16,959 bases of DNA from an uncultured Blautia sp. GTDB taxonomy: Bacteria > Bacillota > Clostridia > Lachnospirales > Lachnospiraceae. Location of the stretch: contig URVB01000064.1 of the NCBI GenBank assembly GCA_900551075.1, forward strand, positions 1-16,959, given 5' to 3'. Positions 6,931-13,522 of the stretch are shown here, piece by piece (positions within the stretch are counted from its first letter, which is position 1; every line of letters starts with the position of its first letter). The position numbers and the translations under genes were made by a program. Under the pieces are notes generated by a model that did no database searches, was not told where the DNA came from, and saw nothing but the letters and a program-made list of their open reading frames with translations.

Positions 6931-6968
6931 AGACCCGGCAAAAGCCGTAAAAAGGAAAGGAGCAGGAC

Positions 6969-7904
6969 ATGATTGTTACAGTAACCATGAACCCGGCTAT
7001 TGATAAGACCGTAGAGATTGATGCATTGCAGCACGGAGGACTGAACCGGATCAAAAGAGTAGAGTACGATGCCGGGGGAAAGGGCATCAACGTATCCAAG
7101 ACCATCCGGGAATTGGGAGGAAGCACGGTGGCAACCGGATTTCTCGGCGGAAATAACGGACGCACAATCGCAAATGTATTAAAGGAAAAAGAGATCGACT
7201 GTGATTTTATCTGGGTCGATGGTGAAACAAGAACCAATACCAAGGTTTTTGAGGAAAACGGAGCATTGACCGAATTGAATGAGCCGGGCCCCACCATTTC
7301 GGAGGCGCAGATGGAAGAACTGATGAAAAAGCTGGAGGGCTATGCAGGAGAGGAAACCCTGTTTGTCCTTTCCGGAAGCATTCCGGCAGGTGTGGATAAG
7401 GACATTTATGCAAGTATTATCCGCCTGGTGCATCAAAAAGGCGCCAGGGTATTTCTGGATGCAGACGGAGAACTGTTTCGCAAAGCCCTGGGCGCGGGAC
7501 CGGATATCATCAAGCCGAATCGTGTGGAGCTGGAAGAATACGCAGAAATGGATTACCGTGCATCTGAAGGGGAGCTTCTTGGTATCGCAAAGAAGCTTGC
7601 AGAGGATGGCATCGGAACCATTGCAGTATCTATGGGACAGAGCGGCGCAATGTTTGTGATTGGTGACACGCAGGTAAGATGTCCGGCACTTTCTGTGAAA
7701 GCACACTCAACGGTAGGCGCGGGAGATGCCATGGTGGCAGCGTTTTCCTATGCATGGGACAAAAAGCTTCCGGTTGAGGAAATGATCCGTCTGGGTATGG
7801 CAGTATCAGCAGGTGCAGTTACGACCATTGGCACGAAGCCCCCGGCAAGGGAACTGGTAGAGACTTTAAAAGAGCAGGTAGTGATTGAGAGAATAGGAGA
7901 ATAA
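6969..7904 (+). CDS. PfkB-family sugar-phosphate kinase, 1-phosphofructokinase type
   Basis: A 311-aa ribokinase/PfkB-family kinase of the 1-phosphofructokinase/tagatose-6-phosphate kinase branch. The N-terminus (MIVTVTMNPAIDKTVEI) and the substrate-binding GGKGINVS (36-43) are characteristic of FruK. The C-terminal signature STVGAGDAMVAAF carries the anion hole and catalytic base Asp253, and DIIKPNRVELEEY is the conserved mid-protein motif. It is expected to phosphorylate a ketose monophosphate with ATP, for example fructose 1-phosphate to fructose 1,6-bisphosphate. It follows EIIA by 38 nt with an AAAGGAG site and is followed by the dehydrogenase after 4 nt, so it should act on the dehydrogenase product. 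FruK and tagatose-6-phosphate kinase cannot be distinguished by eye, so no gene symbol is given. Confidence 0.9.
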   Translation: MIVTVTMNPAIDKTVEIDALQHGGLNRIKRVEYDAGGKGINVSKTIRELGGSTVATGFLGGNNGRTIANVLKEKEIDCDFIWVDGETRTNTKVFEENGALTELNEPGPTISEAQMEELMKKLEGYAGEETLFVLSGSIPAGVDKDIYASIIRLVHQKGARVFLDADGELFRKALGAGPDIIKPNRVELEEYAEMDYRASEGELLGIAKKLAEDGIGTIAVSMGQSGAMFVIGDTQVRCPALSVKAHSTVGAGDAMVAAFSYAWDKKLPVEEMIRLGMAVSAGAVTTIGTKPPARELVETLKEQVVIERIGE

Positions 7905-7908
7905 CAGC

Positions 7909-9174
7909 ATGAAAACAAAGGCAGTCAGATTATATGGAACAAGAGATTTGAGATTAGAGGAGTTTGAATTACCGGAGATTAAGGATGATGAAATTCTGGT
8001 AAAGGTTATGAGCGACAGTATCTGCATGTCTACCTATAAGCTGGCAGAGCAGGGCAAAAAACATAAAAGAGCGCCGCAGAACATTGATACCAATCCGGTT
8101 ATCATCGGTCATGAATTCGCAGGAGTGATCGTAGAGGTTGGAGAAAAATGGAGGGATCAGTTCAGGCCTGGCCAGAAATTTGCACAGCAGCCTGCATTGA
8201 ACTACAAAGGCAGTCTGGCATCTCCCGGATATTCCTATGAGTTCTTCGGCGGAGCCTGCACGTACTGTATCATTCCTCATGAGGTCATGGAGCTTGGCTG
8301 CCTGATGCCGTATGACGGAGACAGCTTCTTTGAAGCATCCCTTGGAGAGCCGATGAGCTGCTGCATCGGCGGATATCACGGAAATTATCATACAAATAAG
8401 AGGAACCATGATCTTGCAGGCGGTACAAGGACAGGCGGAAATATCCTGGTTGCCGGAGGCTGCGGGCCGATGGGACTTGGTATGATTACCTATGGTATCC
8501 AGATTGAAAACCGTCCGAAGCGAATCGTTGTTACAGACATTGATGATGCAAAGCTGACACGTGCGGCAGAGGTGATCTCCCCTGAGAAAGCAGCAGAGAA
8601 CGGTGTGGAGCTGCTTTATGTAAATACGGCTAAAATGGAAGACCCGGTTGCCGGCCTTATGGAAATTACCGATGGACATGGCTATGATGATGTTTTTGTA
8701 ATGCTTCCAATCAGGTCTGTTGTAGAAATGTGCGATAAACTTCTGGCTTTTGATGGCTGCATGAACTTCTTTGCAGGTCCGACAGACAATCAGTTTAAGT
8801 CAGAAATCAATATGTACAACGTTCATTACACCAGCGCTCATATTCTCGGCACCACAGGCGGAAACAACGAGGACCTGATTGAGGCAAATACTCTGGCAGC
8901 AGCAGGAAGAATTGAGCCGGCAGTTATGGTAACCCATGTCGGCGGTATCGACAGCATCGCAGAGGCAACTCTGGGCCTGCCGGAAATTCCGGGCGGTAAG
9001 AAGCTGACCTATACACAGTTTGACATGCCTTTGACAGCCATCGGAGACTTTGAGGAATTGGGAAAGACAGACCCGTTATTCAGGAAGCTGGATGAGGTCT
9101 GCAAAAAGAACAGGGGCTTATGGAGCGCGGAAGCGGAGAAAATCTTATTTGAGCATTTCAAGGTGGAAGTATAA
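7909..9174 (+). CDS. Zinc-binding MDR dehydrogenase, L-sorbose-1-phosphate reductase/YggP-like
   Basis: A 421-aa medium-chain dehydrogenase. The catalytic-domain residues Cys39 and GHE (His68-Glu69) are present as in zinc alcohol dehydrogenases, followed by EPMSCCIGGY and the Rossmann dinucleotide motif ILVAGGCGPMGLG. The four-cysteine structural zinc lobe is not evident. Length and overall pattern resemble the SorE (L-sorbose-1-phosphate reductase) and E. coli YggP group; yggP lies beside the cryptic mannitol PTS genes cmtAB, a parallel to this locus. The likely role is NAD(P)-dependent interconversion of a polyol phosphate and a ketose phosphate. It starts 4 nt after the kinase gene, with AGGAGA inside the kinase end as ribosome binding site. 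No MtlD-type polyol dehydrogenase occurs in the window, so this is the only oxidoreductase available to the pathway. The regiochemistry is unknown. Confidence 0.85.
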   Translation: MKTKAVRLYGTRDLRLEEFELPEIKDDEILVKVMSDSICMSTYKLAEQGKKHKRAPQNIDTNPVIIGHEFAGVIVEVGEKWRDQFRPGQKFAQQPALNYKGSLASPGYSYEFFGGACTYCIIPHEVMELGCLMPYDGDSFFEASLGEPMSCCIGGYHGNYHTNKRNHDLAGGTRTGGNILVAGGCGPMGLGMITYGIQIENRPKRIVVTDIDDAKLTRAAEVISPEKAAENGVELLYVNTAKMEDPVAGLMEITDGHGYDDVFVMLPIRSVVEMCDKLLAFDGCMNFFAGPTDNQFKSEINMYNVHYTSAHILGTTGGNNEDLIEANTLAAAGRIEPAVMVTHVGGIDSIAEATLGLPEIPGGKKLTYTQFDMPLTAIGDFEELGKTDPLFRKLDEVCKKNRGLWSAEAEKILFEHFKVEV

Positions 9175-9201
9175 CATAGAAGCATAAAGGAGGAAATCAC
9201 A

Positions 9202-9465
9202 ATGGTATCAAAAAAACTTACGGTTACAAACGCATCAGGACTTCATGCAAGACCGGCAGGGGTTCTTGCACAGGCTGCAGGGAAATGCAGGTCCAGTGTC
9301 ACCATTAAGGCCGGAGAAAAAACAATCATAGCGAAAAGCATTCTGAACATCATGGCAGCAGCAATCAAATGCGGTACTGAAATCGAGCTGTGCTGTGACG
9401 GTGAAACAGAAGAAGCGGACCTGAATACACTGGCTGCGTTGATTGAGAGCGGATTGGGAGAATAA
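9202..9465 (+). CDS. ptsH: HPr-family phosphocarrier protein
   Basis: An 87-aa HPr. NASGLHARPAGVLAQAA carries the phosphohistidine His15 and Arg17. KSILNIMAAAI provides Ser46, the site HPr kinase uses in Firmicutes, although the following sequence differs from the usual KSIMGVMSLG. It relays phosphate from EI to EIIA and perhaps to the PRDs of the regulator. AAAGGAGGAAAT precedes the ATG, and the EI gene starts 2 nt after its stop. Because it lies inside a polyol operon, it is probably a dedicated HPr paralogue rather than the housekeeping copy; that needs the rest of the genome to confirm. Confidence 0.9.
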   Translation: MVSKKLTVTNASGLHARPAGVLAQAAGKCRSSVTIKAGEKTIIAKSILNIMAAAIKCGTEIELCCDGETEEADLNTLAALIESGLGE

Positions 9466-9467
9466 TT

Positions 9468-11069
9468 ATGGAAATAATACAGGTGGATAAGACAGCATCC
9501 GGAGGAATTGCCGCTGCACCCGTGTATGATTATCAGGAACCGGACCTGACACCGGATTCCCAGGGCATCTGTGAGGAGCAGGTGCCTGCGGAAACGGAAA
9601 AATTTGAGATTGCCAGAATGACAGTTATTGAGGAACTGCAGGCATTGGCAGAAAAAAGTGACATATTTGCAGCACATCGGGAGATCGCAGGTGACTTTAT
9701 GCTTCAGGAGGGTGTTATATCCAGGATTCAGAAAGAACTGAAAAATGCACAGACTGCTCTGTATGAAACTGTGGAGGAAATTACAACTGTTTTTGCCGGC
9801 ATGGATGATGCCTATATGAAAGAACGTGCTGCGGATGTGAAGGATGTGGGTAAACGTCTTATGGCAAGAATAAAGGGGATGAAGCTTCCGGATTTGGGGA
9901 ATATGGACAGTGAGGCAATCGTGGTGGCAAGGGATTTGTATCCTTCTGATACCGTGAAAATGAATCCCGTATTTGTAAAGGGAATTCTCACGGAGGAAGG
10001 CGGCATCACCAGCCATGTTTCTATTATGGCCAAGAGCATGAATATCCCGATTCTCGTGGGAGTGAAAGGGATTCTCTCAAAGGTGAAGGACGGGGTTCTG
10101 GTCTGTATGGATGCGGAAAAAGGAGAAATCGTCGTCGAACCGGATGAAGCTGTAAAGGAACGGTATGCCGCTCAGAAAGAAGCATATGAAAAGGAGCGTG
10201 AAATGCTGGTACAGCTTCGAGGCAGGGAGCCGGTGACGAAATCCGGAAAGAGAGTATTCCTGTGCGCAAACGTGGGAAATCCGGAGGATATCAGACATGC
10301 CCTGGAAATGAAGATTGACGGAGTAGGGTTGTTCAGAAGTGAATTTCTGTATATGGAAAACAATCATTTTCCAACGGAGGAGGAGCAGTTTGAGGTTTAT
10401 CGTGACGCTGCGGTTATGTGTCCCCGGGAGCTGACGATCCGTACCCTGGATATCGGCGGCGATAAAGAGCTTTCTTACTTTGAGTTTGAAAAAGAGGAAA
10501 ACCCGTTCCTTGGCTGGAGAGCCATCCGCATTTCCCTTGAAATGAAGGAGATGTTTAAAGAGCAGCTCCGTGCCATCTTAAGAGCAAGTGCCTTCGGTCA
10601 TGTGCGGATCATGTTCCCGATGATCATTTCTCTTTCTGAGCTATTGGATGCAAAGGCACTGGTAGAAGAGTGCAAAGGAGAATTGTGCGCAGAGGGCAAA
10701 GAATTCGATGAGAATATTGAAACCGGCATGATGATGGAAACACCCGCAAGTGTTCTGCTGGCAGAGGAATTTGCAAAGGAGGCAGATTTCTTCAGTATTG
10801 GTACCAATGATCTGACTCAGTATCTGCTGGCTGTCGACCGTGGAAACAAAAAGATTTCTGACAGGTATGATTTCATGCATCCGGCAGTATTAAAAGCGGT
10901 CCGCCACATTATTGAAGCCGGTCACAAAGAACATATCAAGGTTGGTATGTGCGGCGAAATGGCAGGAAATGCAGAGGCAGTTCCGGTGCTTCTGGAAATG
11001 GGACTGGACGAATTCAGCATGTCTGCAGGAAGCATTGACTATGTCCGCAGACTGGTACTGGAATTTTAA
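9468..11069 (+). CDS. ptsI: PTS Enzyme I (phosphoenolpyruvate-protein phosphotransferase), probably pathway-dedicated
   Basis: A 533-aa cytoplasmic EI that takes phosphate from PEP and passes it to HPr. The N-terminal HPr-binding helical domain covers about residues 30-130 (YMKERAADVKDVGKRL). The phosphohistidine is His183 in GGITSHVSIMAKSMNIPIL, and the PEP-binding barrel has GLFRSEFLYM, RTLDIGGDKEL, NPFLGWRAIR, FSIGTNDLTQY and GMCGEMAG with the catalytic Cys495. It is about 35-40 residues shorter than usual EI (~570 aa), with trimming in the first 60 residues and at the C-terminus. The active-site motif reads GGITSH instead of the common GGRTSH. All key catalytic residues remain, so it should be active. 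It is the last gene of operon 2, and a hairpin follows the stop. Confidence 0.92.
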   Translation: MEIIQVDKTASGGIAAAPVYDYQEPDLTPDSQGICEEQVPAETEKFEIARMTVIEELQALAEKSDIFAAHREIAGDFMLQEGVISRIQKELKNAQTALYETVEEITTVFAGMDDAYMKERAADVKDVGKRLMARIKGMKLPDLGNMDSEAIVVARDLYPSDTVKMNPVFVKGILTEEGGITSHVSIMAKSMNIPILVGVKGILSKVKDGVLVCMDAEKGEIVVEPDEAVKERYAAQKEAYEKEREMLVQLRGREPVTKSGKRVFLCANVGNPEDIRHALEMKIDGVGLFRSEFLYMENNHFPTEEEQFEVYRDAAVMCPRELTIRTLDIGGDKELSYFEFEKEENPFLGWRAIRISLEMKEMFKEQLRAILRASAFGHVRIMFPMIISLSELLDAKALVEECKGELCAEGKEFDENIETGMMMETPASVLLAEEFAKEADFFSIGTNDLTQYLLAVDRGNKKISDRYDFMHPAVLKAVRHIIEAGHKEHIKVGMCGEMAGNAEAVPVLLEMGLDEFSMSAGSIDYVRRLVLEF

Positions 11070-11086
11070 TATTTTTTATTTGTTTT

Positions 11087-11113
11087 AGAGAGAGCTTATC
11101 AACAGCTCTCTCT
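11087..11113. terminator. Shared hairpin terminator between convergent genes
   Basis: AGAGAGAGCT (11087-11096) pairs perfectly with AGCTCTCTCT (11104-11113) around a 7-nt loop, preceded by T-rich and followed by a short T stretch. It ends operon 2 on the plus strand. The stop codon of the convergent LacI-family gene lies in the loop, so any minus-strand termination here would overlap the stop. Confidence 0.75.
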
Positions 11114-12094
11114 TTCTGCAAGAATGGTATCAAACATCAGGTGCTGCACAGGAGGCTTTTCCGAAGAGGGTGCCCTGATTTCATCAATCAGCATCCTGGT
11201 TGCCTTTTTGCCCATTTCGAATGAGGGGATTTCCATTGAGGTTAGCGTAGTCTCCAGCATGCCGCTGATGATATGTCCGGTAAGACTGATCAGCCGCATA
11301 TCATCCGGAACCGTGATTCCCCGTTCTTTTAATACACGGAGTACCCCAATTCCCTGTACATCCACCGCAGCAATCATTGCATCCAGTTCATAATGATAAT
11401 CCAGAAGTTCTTCCGCACATTGAAAGCCATACTCAAAACTATTGAGAGGTTTGCTGGATTCCGAACAGATTTCCTGAAGCTTCAATTCTCTGACAGCTTT
11501 CTGGTACCCTTTATAGCGCTCCTGATAGGGGGCGAGGGTCATTGGGCCGTTGATAAGGCCGATGTTTTTGCAGCCCTTTTGTGCAAGATATTTGACGGCC
11601 TGATATCCGCTGTTTTCATAATCTGCAATAACACTGCTGATCGTTTTGTCCTGTTTCCGGATGATCTGGATTATGGGTATTCCACTTGTTTTGATATCAC
11701 GCAGCAAGCGGTTGCATTTACCGGTGCTGGCAATGATGATTCCGTCTACAAATCCATTCCGAAGACGGTTCAGGCATTCCTTTTCTACTTCAGGACTGTC
11801 CTCTGTGCTGCAGAGAAGTGTGCAGTATCCCAAATATCTTGCAGCTTCTTCGATTCCCTGTACGATTTCTGCAAAAACCGTTAAATATAATCTTGGAACG
11901 ACAACACCGATGGTATGCCGTTTTCCCTGTCTCAATCCCTGTGCGAGAACATTTGGCTGATAGCTTAGCTCTTTGACGGCAGCCAGGACTCTTGCCTTTG
12001 TGTCCGGATGAACGTAGGAAGTATTATTTAATGCTCTGGATACGGTGCTGACATCGACATTCGCCAGCTTAGCGACATCTTTTAGGGTAGCCAT
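11099..12094 (-). CDS. LacI-family transcriptional regulator
   Basis: A 331-aa LacI/GalR repressor. The N-terminal HTH reads MATLKDVAKLANVDVSTVSRAL with the hinge helix YQPNVLAQGLRQGK. The periplasmic-binding-like core follows (HTIGVVVP, FVDGIIIAS, GLINGP, AMIAAVDVQGIGVLRVLKERGI). I start it at the ATG complementary to 12092-12094 because AGGAGG (12103-12108) lies 8 nt upstream. A TTG seven codons earlier has no such site and would read through the Shine-Dalgarno. It is divergent from the DapA-like gene, and matching LacI-type operators occur in front of both genes. It therefore most likely represses the DapA-like/transporter unit and itself. The effector is unknown. The 3' end is convergent with operon 2. 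Confidence 0.9.
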   Translation of the reverse strand: MATLKDVAKLANVDVSTVSRALNNTSYVHPDTKARVLAAVKELSYQPNVLAQGLRQGKRHTIGVVVPRLYLTVFAEIVQGIEEAARYLGYCTLLCSTEDSPEVEKECLNRLRNGFVDGIIIASTGKCNRLLRDIKTSGIPIIQIIRKQDKTISSVIADYENSGYQAVKYLAQKGCKNIGLINGPMTLAPYQERYKGYQKAVRELKLQEICSESSKPLNSFEYGFQCAEELLDYHYELDAMIAAVDVQGIGVLRVLKERGITVPDDMRLISLTGHIISGMLETTLTSMEIPSFEMGKKATRMLIDEIRAPSSEKPPVQHLMFDTILAERESC

Positions 12095-12113
12095 ACGAAA
12101 ATCCTCCTGCTTC

Positions 12114-12129
12114 AAACAATCGTTTGCAT
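12114..12129. promoter_or_regulatory. LacI-type operator 1 (autoregulatory site)
   Basis: AAACAATCGTTTGCAT, centred on CG as is usual for LacI-family sites, matches operator 2 at 13 of 16 positions. It lies between the predicted -10 of the repressor gene and its ribosome binding site. It also resembles a catabolite-responsive (cre) element on the minus strand (TGCAAACGATTGTT), with one departure from the core, so CcpA binding is an alternative. Confidence 0.55.
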
Positions 12130-12138
12130 TTATAGATT

Positions 12139-12167
12139 ATTATATCTGTAAGTATTTTTCAAGTCTC
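12139..12167 (-). promoter_or_regulatory. Possible promoter of the LacI-family gene
   Basis: On the minus strand a perfect TATAAT (complement of 12139-12144) lies 17 bp after a weak GAGACT. An alternative reading is TTGAAA (12157-12162) with TAATCT (12134-12139). Either would place transcription initiation next to operator 1. The choice is uncertain. Confidence 0.35.
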
Positions 12168-12215
12168 ATTTTCCATAACAATTTTTGTGAATACTGCATA
12201 ATGGAAAACCGTTTT

Positions 12216-12253
12216 TATGCAAATTATTGCAGTGGATATGCAAGGTATTGCAG
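12216..12253. repeat. Tandem 17-bp direct repeats, each a TGCAA-N4-TTGCA inverted repeat
   Basis: TATGCAAATTATTGCAG (12216-12232) and TATGCAAGGTATTGCAG (12237-12253) are identical at 15 of 17 positions and begin exactly 21 bp apart, two helical turns. Each contains the inverted repeat TGCAA-N4-TTGCA. They sit directly upstream of the -35 at 12269, the usual place for an activator. A related palindrome, CTGCAAAATGCAG, lies at 12273-12285 between the -35 and -10. Confidence 0.6.
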
Positions 12254-12268
12254 AGAAAGCCTCTTTTA

Positions 12269-12297
12269 TTGACTGCAAAATGCAGGTATGGTATAAA
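12269..12297 (+). promoter_or_regulatory. Sigma-A promoter of the DapA-like gene
   Basis: TTGACT (12269-12274), 17-bp spacer, TATAAA (12292-12297), the best consensus promoter in the window. Start of transcription is expected near 12304, immediately before operator 2, so repression by blocking initiation or early elongation is likely. Confidence 0.75.
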
Positions 12298-12310
12298 GGA
12301 TACATCAGAT

Positions 12311-12326
12311 ATACAAACGTTTGTAT
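12311..12326. promoter_or_regulatory. LacI-type operator 2, 16-bp perfect palindrome
   Basis: ATACAAACGTTTGTAT is a perfect palindrome with the central CG typical of LacI-family sites. It lies about 7-22 bp after the predicted start of transcription of the DapA-like gene. Centre-to-centre distance to operator 1 is 197 bp. Confidence 0.72.
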
Positions 12327-12407
12327 CCTAGAAAAACAAGTCAGAAGCGGATGCGCAACACTTCTGAATTACGCAAAATATAAAAAATAGAGAAGAGGAT
12401 TACAATC

Positions 12408-13379
12408 ATGGCAAAAGTAAAGAATTTTAAAACCATCTTTCCGGCAGTTTCCGTACCTTTAAATGAAGATTTTTCAATCAATGAAGAGGAGTTCCGTGTT
12501 TATCTTCGCTGGATCAAATCCTTCTGTGGAAAAGGAATCGAAGGACTTGTCTGCAACGGGCATACAGGAGAGATCACAGGACTGACCCGTGCTGAACGTA
12601 AGCGGGTTGTTGAAATTTGTGCAGAGGAATGCGGCGATGTTATGACAATCATTTCCGGTGTAAACTGTGAGAATACGCAGGAAAGCATCGAAATGGCGGC
12701 AGAAGCAAAGGCGGCGGGCGCAGACGGTATCCTGTTAATGCCTCCTCATATGTGGCTCCGCTTTGGTATGAACCCGAATGCACCATTCCAGTATGTGAAG
12801 GATGTTGCAGAAGGTGCTGACATTGATATTATCATTCATCTGTATCCTGCAACCAGCAAGGCATTCTATCCGGTTGAAACACTGATCAGGATGTGCAAAG
12901 AAATCGACCATGTAAAATGCATCAAGATGGGAACCCGTGTGACTTCCGTTTATGAGCATGACGTTCGCCTTCTCCGTCAGGAATGCCCGGATATCTCTCT
13001 GACCACCTGCCATGATGAAACCTTGTGCGTAAGCTGGTTCCCGGGAATGGACGGTGCCCTGATCGGCTTTGCAGGATGTGTTCCGGAACTGATCTGTCCG
13101 GCTCGTGAGGTATTTGCGAATCCTGACAAGCATACCTTAAAAGAGGCGCAGGACTGGTCTGACCGCATTTACCACATCTCCCAGGCAATTTACGGCGGCG
13201 GACAGCCCTCCGGTGAGGCACATGCCCGCTTGAAAGAGGCTCTCTGCCAGAGGGGTATCTTCTCCAGCGCACTCATGAGAAAACCGGTTCTTCCGCTGAA
13301 CCAGGAGGAAAAAGACTGGGTTGCGGCAGGTTTGAGGAACAGTCGGCTTCCGGAAGTGGATATGGAGCAGTTTAAATAA
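12408..13379 (+). CDS. DapA/NanA-superfamily aldolase or lyase (not DapA itself)
   Basis: A 323-aa class I aldolase of the dihydrodipicolinate synthase/N-acetylneuraminate lyase superfamily, which forms a Schiff base between pyruvate and a lysine. Visible residues are GHTGE (51-55, counterpart of the GTTGE pyruvate carboxylate-binding loop), Tyr146 in HLYPATSKAFY, and the Schiff-base Lys173 in CIKMGT. The Tyr motif lacks the Arg that DapA uses for aspartate semialdehyde (YNVPxR), so lysine biosynthesis is unlikely. A catabolic or promiscuous 2-keto acid aldolase/dehydratase is more plausible. AGAGGA precedes the ATG. It is under LacI-type control and is followed by a transporter gene, which suggests uptake and cleavage of one organic substrate; that substrate cannot be named from sequence. 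Confidence 0.82.
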   Translation: MAKVKNFKTIFPAVSVPLNEDFSINEEEFRVYLRWIKSFCGKGIEGLVCNGHTGEITGLTRAERKRVVEICAEECGDVMTIISGVNCENTQESIEMAAEAKAAGADGILLMPPHMWLRFGMNPNAPFQYVKDVAEGADIDIIIHLYPATSKAFYPVETLIRMCKEIDHVKCIKMGTRVTSVYEHDVRLLRQECPDISLTTCHDETLCVSWFPGMDGALIGFAGCVPELICPAREVFANPDKHTLKEAQDWSDRIYHISQAIYGGGQPSGEAHARLKEALCQRGIFSSALMRKPVLPLNQEEKDWVAAGLRNSRLPEVDMEQFK

Positions 13380-13418
13380 ATGATGCATAAAAAGCAAGAC
13401 AATTGATTTTACTGCCTT

Positions 13419-13451
13419 AGGAGGGATGTTGCCCTGCGCAGCATTCCTCCT
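13419..13451 (+). terminator. Strong hairpin between the DapA-like gene and the transporter
   Basis: AGGAGGGATG (13419-13428) pairs with CATTCCTCCT (13442-13451) with one G-U pair, and the stem continues inward through TGC/GCA to a 5-nt loop. The following T content is weak (TTATTATC), so termination is likely partial. It may lower transporter expression relative to the enzyme or act as a leader structure. Confidence 0.5.
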
Positions 13452-13522
13452 TATTATCTGGAGTAACTATCAGCTGCGGCTTGCACAAAAAGAATGGTAG
13501 ATGGTATCGGAGGGGTAGATAC

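Noticed and set aside
9243..10016. Long minus-strand open frame opposite HPr and Enzyme I
   Set aside because: His/Cys/Phe-rich translation typical of an antisense shadow of a well-identified gene; no start signals.
11124..11884. Plus-strand frames opposite the LacI-family gene
   Set aside because: Shadows of the minus-strand repressor, which has a full HTH and core domain.
12095..12115. TTG start seven codons upstream for the LacI-family gene
   Set aside because: Those codons include the AGGAGG that serves the downstream ATG, and LacI proteins normally begin at MATLKDVA.
12735..13133. Minus-strand open frame opposite the DapA-like gene
   Set aside because: Antisense shadow; the plus-strand frame has clear superfamily motifs.
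13481..13522. TTG start 14 codons upstream for the Nramp-like transporter
   Set aside because: No ribosome binding site there; GGAGGGG is placed 7 nt before the ATG at 13523.
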